From Parachlorella kessleri (taxonomy: Eukaryota; Chlorophyta; Trebouxiophyceae; Chlorellales; Chlorellaceae), in NCBI GenBank assembly GCA_001598975.1, contig BBXU01000527.1, positions 1 to 19,102 on the forward strand: DNA of 19,102 nucleotides, read 5' to 3'. The notes below the pieces were generated by a model. The model was not told the origin of the DNA, ran no database searches, and saw nothing but the letters and a program-made list of their open reading frames with translations. Both the position numbers and the translations under genes were made by a program. This document shows, one piece after another, positions 7,899 through 17,000 of the stretch (position 1 is the first letter of the stretch; each line of letters starts with the position of its first letter).

Positions 7899-10694
7899 TC
7901 ACTCCTCCTTCTTAACAGCAACGGTATCCTGGGCTGCATGCTTGCCGTTGGACTCTTCCACTACCAGCAGGTAGCGCTTGGAAGGGTCCACGTGTGTCGA
8001 CAGCCTAGAGGCGGACTCACCCCCAACCGTGATGGCCTGTCGGAGCACCCTGCTGACATGGCAAAGCACGCACAGCAGGTGGAGGGCGGGCGCACAGCAG
8101 GTGCATCTAACAAATGTGATCAATAGGAGACTAGCACTGATGAAAAGTTGATATTGATATCCACTATCACGCAATGTGCCAATATGCCATCTGAAACAAG
8201 CCTGCAGGCGCTGCCCCCACTGCCGCCTGACAAGGCGGGCCACGAGGGGAGACAGCAGACCAGACCCCACAAGAGGGCCTCAAGCACAACAACAGTGTGG
8301 GACCAAACAACAACGTAGGCCTACAGGGTACAAAGATCTGTCTCACACCACTCTATGACAGCTCATGTCCTCCAGCAGTGGCCGAACAAGCGTACCTCCC
8401 GATGCCCCACATCCACAGCAGCTGCAGCCCGGCCAGCAGGCCCAGCAGGGAGTTGAAGAGGACGTAGTACCCAAAAAAGTCCTGGATGACCTGGGGCACC
8501 TGCCGCCTGCACACATGTAAGACTTCCAGCACTTCAATTTTCAGCAGGCGCACTGTCCTCTGCCCTGCCGGGGCGAGCTGCTCATGGAGGGTAGGCCAGC
8601 CAGTCGCTAGCTTTCTGAAACGCTTGTGCCCGGGCGCACCAGACCCTCCAGGAGTATATAGAAATGGCTGAGAACACGGACACTCGCATGGATGGGTTGG
8701 CTGTGCTTTGCAGAGTGTAAAGCGGTGTACAGTATACAGACAAACTTCCAACCCCCAGCAGCAAGCTCACTGTATGCTGGACTCCAAGACAACTGGCCTG
8801 TCAAGACTGTCATACAGCCGGCGGCAGCAGCAACTCGGGCAGACTGCTGCCGGCAGGCACCCTCCCCCTCCACTCATAGTCTACCACCGCCAGCGGCTCA
8901 CCAGGAGTCCCATACAGTGACTCGGAGGATCGAGTATGGTACCAGCACCACACGCGTGACGAAGAAGATAGTAGCAAAGGCTGCAAATACCGGCACCCGC
9001 GCTGGCAGGGCCAGCTGGTTGAGAAACTTGGCCGCATGAAGGAAGGGGTTGCTGACATTGAAGAGACAGAGAACTAGCACTCCTGCGCGGCACAAGCAGC
9101 AGCGGTGGCGTGCTTGCTAAAGCACACTGACTTTCACTTTGTAGTTGGATATGAGGATGTCCACAAGGTGGCCAACAGCTCCCGTAACACCAATGCCATT
9201 TTGTAAATGTCCTGTTGAAAATCTAACTGGTTGCAAGTGCAGTGCCAGCCACCTCCTAGCTCACCTATACGAGTGAGCCCCAGACCGTAAGACAGCACCA
9301 CCAGAGCCAGGGTGGCTACGTGGTGTATGAGCATGTCCCGCCCATCTGCCACACCATACCTGCATAACAGTCAGACCTAACCCAAGGTTACTGGATAGCT
9401 GGGCTCTCACTTCCAGCGCTATGGTCTGTTTCTCTAATTTCGCGGCTGTGCAAAGAGGCATCGAACAGGCTGATTGCAATGCAACTATACGGTCGCTCAT
9501 TTGATCTGGCCGTTGTGAAAGCTCAAGCACGGAAGCGATATTGCGCGTGTTCGGCATATGAACACCCTACCCTATCAGTAGATGCATCCCTGCATGGTAC
9601 CTTTAACCTGACTGCATAAACAGCATAGTTTCTACACAGTATCTCATGCTGTCGCACAAGCACCACCCCATGACGCAAGCTGCTCACCCAAAGACAGGCT
9701 TCAGTAGCAGGTGGAGGTACCATGCCAGCTCTGCATTATAATACAGGCGTATTGCCTGGGGCACAGGGTGAAGGGGCCAACCACGTAAGCAGGTGTCTGT
9801 GCTCAGGAACCAGCAGTTAGCGTTCCTGCAACAAGGGCCAAACTGCAGCGCTCCTTATGCGGTAAGAGATCTAGGAATGGAATATTCATGAAAGATGCCC
9901 TTGGCTGTAACCTCTTACCTCCACACAAGACACACGCTTCCTTACACAGAACACGCTTCTCCCCAAGCAGACAAAGTCACCCCAAGCAGACATAATCAGA
10001 TTTACAGCACACTGGCGGACAAAAAGCCCGCTCTTACCAAACCTTTATCACAAATACCTCACCTATTCATCATAACCCAAGCCGACCAGCACAGCAGGAC
10101 AGAGTTGCCCAGTGACACCCAGCCCTCTTCCAACAACTTGCGTCCATCCCTGCGAGGGACAAAACAGGTCACCCCAGTAGTCGTTTCCTTAAGCCGCAGT
10201 ACAATGTTTGGAAGCAAATCCTATGCAGCCCATACTCTTAGGCATATTTAGTGCAAACAAGACTACAAACAAGGCTCCCCTCAACCATGCACCCTTAAGT
10301 TAAGCACGCCAGCCTTTTAAGCGTTGCTTGCAAGCATTACCTGTGGTGTATTTCCTTAGAGTCCTGCTCGACAAGCGCAGCAGTCCGGGCAGCCAATAAG
10401 AAGTTGAAGCCCAGGCGGACTGCAACTATAATAGTGAGGCACCTACATCGCAGGACGCTTCACAGCCTTCTCCTGCTGCCGACACACCTCTAAGCAGCGA
10501 TCTGAGCCGAACACGGTGTTCCAAGGAGCACAGCTAGCGAACGCGCAGCAGGGGAGCTGCCATGATTGTGTCACTTACCCCAGCGTCAAGCCCAGGTCGC
10601 TAAACAACCGAGCCTCGTCTCCCCGTTCCCTCATATATTGCACGTACTCGGGCCTATCTCTTCTAGCCAACAGCAGCTGTAAAAAGTGGAGCAT
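7899..10694 (-). CDS. LAG1/TLC-domain ceramide synthase-like protein, 7 exons, 297 aa
   Basis: Polytopic ER membrane protein of the family that N-acylates sphingoid bases with acyl-CoA. Exons in coding order: 10694-10579, 10442-10341, 9825-9688, 9359-9265, 9082-8902, 8506-8396 and 8049-7899; all six GT-AG junctions are in phase. In order: SDLGLTL with a hydrophobic segment CLTIIVAVRLGFNFLLAA (40-57); WFLSTDTCLRGWP (78-90); YYNAELAWYLHLLL (102-115); DMLIHHVATLALVVLSY (127-143) with the two Lag1-motif histidines H131-H132; LTRIG (147-151); NPFLHAAKFLNQL (162-174); FAAFATIFFVTRVVLVPYSI (183-202); and a last hydrophobic segment YYVLFNSLLGLLAGLQLLWM (225-244). The canonical HDxSD element reads FNVSN, so activity is uncertain. 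The C-terminus is KKEE. Length is typical of plant LAG1 homologues (about 300). TLC relatives such as TRAM cannot be fully excluded. Confidence 0.85.
7902..7913 (-). other. C-terminal KKEE di-lysine ER retrieval signal
   Basis: The last four codons before TGA are AAG AAG GAG GAG, giving KKEE, an exact KKXX signal for COPI-mediated return to the ER. It fits an ER enzyme if the C-terminus faces the cytosol. Confidence 0.75.
8069..8103 (-). repeat. 13-base direct repeat upstream of a splice acceptor
   Basis: CGCACAGCAGGTG (plus strand) occurs at 8069-8081 and 8091-8103. On the minus strand the copies precede the exon 7 acceptor at 8050, in the branch-point/pyrimidine region of intron 6. Confidence 0.75.
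9320..9325 (-). other. Lag1-motif His-His pair
   Basis: CAC CAC on the minus strand codes H131-H132 in DMLIHHVATL. This pair is required for activity in characterised ceramide synthases, and it is intact here even though the downstream acidic residues of the motif are not. Confidence 0.8.
9826..10340 (-). other. Largest intron of the ceramide synthase-like gene, no embedded gene seen
   Basis: This 515-base intron 2 carries a 118-codon plus-strand open frame (9895-10251) without recognisable features and a near-repeat of CCCCAAGCAGACA (9961 and 9980). I see no exon or RNA. Introns 3 (9360-9687), 5 (8507-8901) and 6 (8050-8395) also hold nothing recognisable beyond the short repeat listed separately. 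Confidence 0.6.
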
Positions 10695-11069
10695 CTTGCT
10701 CCCAAGCGCCGCTCGAGGTAGCTGATGGCAAGCCAGGCACAAGGCTGCAAAAGGGCTTGCAATCTACGTATTTATTGAGGAACCAGCTGCAATGGCTGTG
10801 CATGGCTAAAGCGCCATGTCCAGGAGCTGGCGCCCATGCTGTGTGAAGACGGCAGGCATAGCAGCATGGAGGCCCCCCACCGAAATTGCTCGTACCAGCT
10901 GACCGCGTTGATACCGAACCCTTCTGCGCGTCGGACACCTGTTTGAGCAGCCACGGGCCCTAGGCGACACCAGTGTTAGCTGCCTACACGGCTAGTACCT
11001 TCCTGTGCACCTTCGTCCACCAAATCATTTAGTCATAGCCTAGACAGGTCCTGCTGCTGATCAGGCACC
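10695..11069. promoter_or_regulatory. Divergent promoter region between the ceramide synthase-like gene and CysRS
   Basis: The two ATGs (10694 minus, 11070 plus) are 375 bases apart, so both promoters and 5' UTRs should lie here. The CysRS start has a strong context (CACCATGG). A minus-strand open frame starting at 10938 and ending at 10663 overlaps the ceramide synthase-like ATG in another frame; it could be an upstream ORF or chance. No clear TATA box was assigned. Confidence 0.5.
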
Positions 11070-14000
11070 ATGGAGCGCGTGTGGCACCCGCCTGAAGGCT
11101 GCGCATGCACTGCCAATGGCGACGCCAACGGCAGCGCCCAGCCAACCCGCTTGGTACTGTATAACAGCTACCTTGACCGCAAGGTGCCGTTCGTGCCGGC
11201 AGCCGGTCCTGACAGCAAGCAGATAGGCTGGTACACCTGCGGCCCCACGGTCTATGACAGCGCGCATGTGGGCCACGCCCGCAACTATGTCAGCTTTGAC
11301 GTGGTACGTCGGGTGTTGGAGGACTACTTTGGCTACAACATCACCTTTGTGATGAACGTGACTGACGTGGACGACAAGATTATCCTGCGAGCGCGGAGGA
11401 ACCACTTGCTGGAAAACTATAAGCGGCAGACGCAGGACCAGCGGCAGGTGTGGCGCCTCACCTTGTTAGCAAGTGTTGCTGGTGGCAGAGAAAGTGCTTT
11501 GCAAGCTTCTGAGTAGTGCTAAAGCTGACGCAAGCAATAACCTGGGGTGTTGTTTTTTGAGCCTCAGGGGTGTGTAGTCGTTATACGCCTATTGCCTAGT
11601 GTATGTAGGGGTGTGTACTGGTGTGACGTTGCTGACGTGACCAACAACACAGGCAATGAAGTGCCTTCATCCTTAGTCTATCACCGGAGAAAGACATGCC
11701 ATATGCTGACTGGGTCTTGTCCGATGGTTCTTATTGGCCCTGGTGAGAGTCCTGGATGCCTTGCCTGGAACCAAGGCAGTCTTGACCCCCTAGCAGTGGG
11801 TGTGGTAGGGAGGAAGGTGTTATGTTGGTGACTGAGCTTAGCGCCGGCCCAGCACCATTCTCTATTTTTCTATGTCTCCTGCAGATTTATGATGACATCA
11901 CGGCAGCTGTGCAAGCCAGCCTTGACAGGCAACATGGCAAGGTCGCGGAGACAGAAGGAGCTTTGGCGGCAGAGGAGGCTGTAGCAGGAGACAAGGTGCG
12001 GCCCTGGCTGACTTTTCGGGCCCACATTCATTGTGCCGCCGTTAGAGCTAGGGTTAGCAGTGGCAAGCCTAGCTATTGGTGGCTCCGGAACGGCTGCATA
12101 TATGGCTTTGTAGACTATATCACTTACGGTTGGCATCTACGATGCCTAGGTCCGGGGAGACTGCCAGCGGGTTAGGATGTTATGGAGCCCTGGGCACATC
12201 TCAGGGACAGGACTGGCTTTTTGAACACAGTGGTTTTAAGCAACGTGCTTTGTGGGGAACCTCACCGAAACCCATGTCTTACAGCCGTCCTTTGCGCCTT
12301 ATTGCCGCCTGAATGTCAATCTACGTACGCATAACTATGTATGTGCAGGCAGCAGAGCGGCGTAAAGAGGAGCTGAGAACCGCCCTAGCTCAAGAGCAGC
12401 TGCTGCGCAGCAAGGCAGAGGCCGCGCTGGGCGCGCTGCGCGCCGCCGGACCCAGCGCCGGTGCTGCCGCCCTGTTTGAGCTGGGTTCTGATGCCCTGGC
12501 CGAAGCGCTGGATTGCAAGCTGGGTGCCACGGTGACAGACCCGGCCATCTTCAGGGCCCATGCTGCCAAGCATGAGGTCGAGTTTTTGGAGGACATGGCA
12601 GCGCTGGGTTGCCGGCAGCCGGATGTGCTAACGCGCGTCAGGTGGGCTGCAGTTCAGTCCAATGTGGGGCAGGGGTGCTTGCAGCTAGCAATTAGTATAT
12701 GGCAATGGTTGTGGAGTACCATGGGGATGAGGTTGCAAACGAGGCCTTATGAGGGACTCGGTACCTTGATATTTTTTCTGAGGGAGCTGTGCGCGGTTGC
12801 TGCCCGCCTGCAGCGAGTACATGGCCGAGGTTGTGGAGTATGTGGAGAGGATCGTAGCCAACGGCATTGGCTACGAGGCCAACGGCTCAGTATACTTTGA
12901 CACCCAGCGGTTCAGGTGGGGCAGGGCGGCAAGCTAGTGCTAGAGCGGGAAGGGCAAGGGCTGTCCCAAGACACCGGGGCGGCGTGGAGCAATCTGCGGG
13001 TTTAGAGCTGGCACGCTATAGCTGAGGGAGCACAGGTTATCAGCCAAGTGTGATATTGGCTAGCTATAAATGCATTGGACAGAAGAGCATCATCTCATTA
13101 CCTGGCCCTCAGTCGGGCAGGCTACAAACCTGCACGTCCTTGCCCAGGGAAGGCGACCATGCACATTGCGAGTTTCTTATTTGTGTGGGGTGGGAAGTGA
13201 GATGTCGGCACCCGGCTGACTGGCCGCAGCTCAACCGGCAATCCGCTCCCCTTGTTTTGAACTCAGGGAACACGGCCTTGTCCATGTCGGAAGCTGTATA
13301 TTGCGCAAACCAGGCCACGTGTCAGGCAACAAGCAGGGATCCCCACCTGCTGGACCTTCGTGGCCTGTCACAGGGAAAGTGGCCATGTGTACGGCAAGCT
13401 CAACCCCTGGGCCGTGGGCTCTGCAGCCCTGGGCGGCGGCGAGTGCGAGGGCGGCGGCGGCGACAAGCGCAACCCCTCCGACTTTGCGCTGTGGAAGGCG
13501 CAGAAGCCGGGGGAGCCCGCGTGGGACAGCCCATGGGGGCGGGGGCGGCCAGGTGAGGGTGAGGGCTAGGCTAGGAATGGAGTTATAAAGCAGTAGTGCT
13601 TTCAGTGTTTGGAAGCTGCTCCTATCCCAGGACGGTTGAGAAGCTGGGATTGTTGGATACACACCTGGGGCCAGAAGTCCAGGTGAGAGTGAATAGTCAG
13701 CAGGTAAAAGTGAGGAGGTATGGGTGTGTGTTACAAGTAGAAGGGGCAGAAAAGGGTGGTGCACAGGCTGTGCCTTGTGAGCGGATCTGTTATAATACTT
13801 GTGAGGCTAGGGCAGCACGTGCTGGCCCGTGATGTGTGTTCTGACCCACCAGTAACCCGTGCCACGGACAACCTCAAACATTGTGAGCTGGCGTCACAGT
13901 GCTGCGGCTTGTTTGCCTGTCCCGCTGGAGCAGGCTGGCACATAGAGTGCAGCGCCATGGCCTCCGCTATTCTTGGCAGCAAGCTGGACATTCACACGGG

Positions 14001-17000
14001 GGGCGAGGACCTGCGCTTCCCCCACCACGACAACGAGCTGGCGCAGGTTAGTCGCCGGTTAGTCGCCGCGCCATGAGGTGGTCGATGTGTGAGCGACTTG
14101 TCCTGAAGTGGGGATAGGCGCGGACCACCTCTCATCACCAGCGTGGCTAAGGTCTGCACTTGGGCGCTTTAACTTATCAGCGTCATGTCGGTGTAGTGTC
14201 ACAGACTACAACCGGCTGAGACCTATAGCCTCAAGTGAGCCTGTGAGCAGCAGGCCAGCTGCGCAGGTCTGTTCCCTGGTGTGCGGGCGGGTGCGAGCGG
14301 GCGGGCGGGCCAGAAGGTCGTCATGGCTTAGTGGCGGTTGATTGAAAGCAGGTCTGACTGGTGAGCCCGCGGGGCCCCCGTGGCTTATGCCACATGTTTG
14401 TCAGCCTTTGTTCTTAGACTTGATTTCATTCACCATGTTTTCAATGCCCTGCTTTCCAGGCTGAGGCCTATTATCACGAATGCGGCTGCCAGCAGTGGGT
14501 GAACTACTTCCTTCACTCGGGGCACCTCAGTATTGAGGGTCTCAAAATGAGCAAGTCGCTCAAAAACTTCATCAGCATCAGGTAAGCCCTGCCTTGCATG
14601 GGCACCAAATGTGTCCATGGCTGCCCTTCTTGGGGGACTTTTACAGCTTCGAATGGAATTGATTGAGCAAGTGTGTAAGAGTCACTGCATCGTCTGGTAG
14701 TGTTGCCGCACATTGGAGTAGCTGAGGCATGCGCATCTTTTCGAAGGGGTGCAGGGATTGTGTGAGAGCCGCTGCGAACGCCAGTGAACCCCAGGTTCAG
14801 TGAATGCTTGCCGTGTGTGGCTGCTTGCCGCGCGTGGCAAAAAATCAGTATGACTGGCAGGGCCGGAGAGCGTACAAAGCTGGGGGTAGCGGCAGTGCGG
14901 TGGAATAGGGTGTATAAGACATCTACAATGAAGTGCACGCAATGGCCGCGGGGCGTCAGAAGTGGTTGGCGCCCGGCAAGAGTAGCAACCGAGGAAAGGG
15001 TATTTCGTGCGAGCGTGCCACAGCAAGCCCCGCCAACCTCTGGGCTCTTTCCTTTCACCCCTGCGGGGAATTAAGGGAAATGGGAGCTGGGACCGGTGGT
15101 GAGGGCAGGGCGGGTGACCGATCCAGCCCAGGTCGGCGCAGATGGCCTGGCACTGACTGATCCCCGCCCACAGCTTTAACCTCTAGCTCACAACATCAGC
15201 CTGGGCCGGCGTCCTGGCCCAATACCGCACCAGCGAGCAGGAAAACGACTACACGCTGCGCTGCGCTTCGCCCGGCTGGCTGCAGGCAAGCGCTGGAGAC
15301 GTTCTCGCCGCGGCAGCTGCGGTTGCTGTTTGTGCTGCAGCCGTGGGAGAAGCGTATGATGTACGGCGAGCAGGTGCGCTGGCGTTTGTTGCTGCCGTGG
15401 TTGCTTCTGCCTGGGGATTGGCAGGCTGCAGCTGCTGTTCGTGCTGCAGCTGCTGAACAGAGCATAGTTATGGGGGTGTTTTGCTCAGGGCTGCTGTCGC
15501 TGGTGCTATCGCTTTACCTGGTCTGCGAGTCGCCTGCTGCAGTGCTCCCTGCCTGTTGTACATTTGGCGGGCCAGGCTGGCTACGCTTGTTCATGGTCTA
15601 GTGCGGCATCTGCCGGAGCCTTGCCTGTGCCACGCCTTGGCTTACCGGCCTGCGTGTGCCAGACCATTAGTGTGGATTTCGTCATTCCCTGCAGGCCAAG
15701 GAGGAGATGCGGTCCCGGGAGATGCAGCTGCGCAACTTTTTTGCCAACGTCGATGTGCACGTGCGGCGGGCCAAGCCGGGAGCGCCCCATGCGCGCTGGG
15801 ACGTGAGTGTTGGCCGGCAGCAGAGTGCCTGGTAGAGCAGAGCGGCGCTGCACGCCACGCCATTTGAAGCCTGTAGCAGTGGCGCCGCTCGCCCAGTTGG
15901 CTGGCTTCAGCACTGCTGCATGTGTTTGCATCACTGCGCCATCGTTGCGCTCATGGTACGCACTTGTGCTACCCACGTAAACGTGCCGCTACTCTCAAGT
16001 TCCCACCCCTCGCTAGTCTGCAGGCTGGATCTTATGTGTCCGTTGGAGAGTCTGCGGTGGTATTGCATGAGAATGACAATTACTCCTCGCTAGTCTGCAG
16101 GCTGAGGAGCAGCAGCTGTCGGCTGAGGTGTCGATTGTGCAGCGGCGCGTGCACGAGGCGCTGTGCGACAACATCAACACCCGCGCAGCCATGGATGCCC
16201 TGGCAGACTTGGTGAAGGCGGTGAATGTGTACCTGGCTAAGAAGGACAGCACACCAGGTAGGTAGGATAGGCAAGGGCCTCTGCACCTGCGAGGTATTGA
16301 TATGTGTCCCTCAATGTGTGATCCCACGGCTGCTGCATTCTGCGCAGGCCTTGGTGACCTGCATGCTGCTTGCTTACCAGTCCCCCGTCACCTGACTCGC
16401 CCCCCGCAGCCGCTTAGCGTGGATCCCTTCTGCACCCCAAAGGTTATCGTACTCCCCTGAACATCAAGCATGCACACACCTGTCCCCGCAGGCGTCACCC
16501 CGCAGCCGCTGGTCCTGCGCAAGGCTGCGGCCTATGTGACCCGCATCCTCTCAGCCTTTGGGCTGGTCGGCGGCCCTGGGGACGTGCTTGGCTTCACCAG
16601 CGAGGCCGCAGCAGCCGCCAGCAGCGACCACGTAGCCGACGTGCTGGACGCCCTGGCAGCCTTCAGGTGCACTTGCTTTCCAGCTGGTTGTCGTGGTGGG
16701 GGAGCAGCCCTGTGACGAAGTGTGCCGGCCGGGGTGAGGTGTTCAACGCTGTATGGGGGGCTGGGCGGCACGTGTGTGGCACGTGTGTGGCTGGTATTGC
16801 GCTGGGCCTGCGGGCAGCGCCCAGCTTCGCCTGCTGGTAGTGTGCAGTGTGCAGGGTACACAAGCCGTTGTTGATGCTGAGGAGCTTACGGCAAATTGTT
16901 GCGGTGGGGGGGAAAAAGCATAGCACCTGCTGCGGGTAGGGCCACACAGACTAGCATGTATCTGCGGAGGCATGGAAAGTGTGGTTGCATGCATCATGAC

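Noticed and set aside
9895..10251. 118-codon plus-strand frame
   Set aside because: It lies within the minus-strand intron 2, is low in complexity and shows no motif.
10663..10938. 91-codon minus-strand frame upstream of the ceramide synthase-like start
   Set aside because: It overlaps the start in a different frame and shows no family similarity. It could be an upstream ORF, but nothing in the sequence supports translation.
12313..12348. ATG-initiated extension ahead of CysRS exon 3
   Set aside because: It is the end of intron 2 (acceptor ATGTGCAG). Joining exon 2 to 12349 is in phase and gives a continuous protein.
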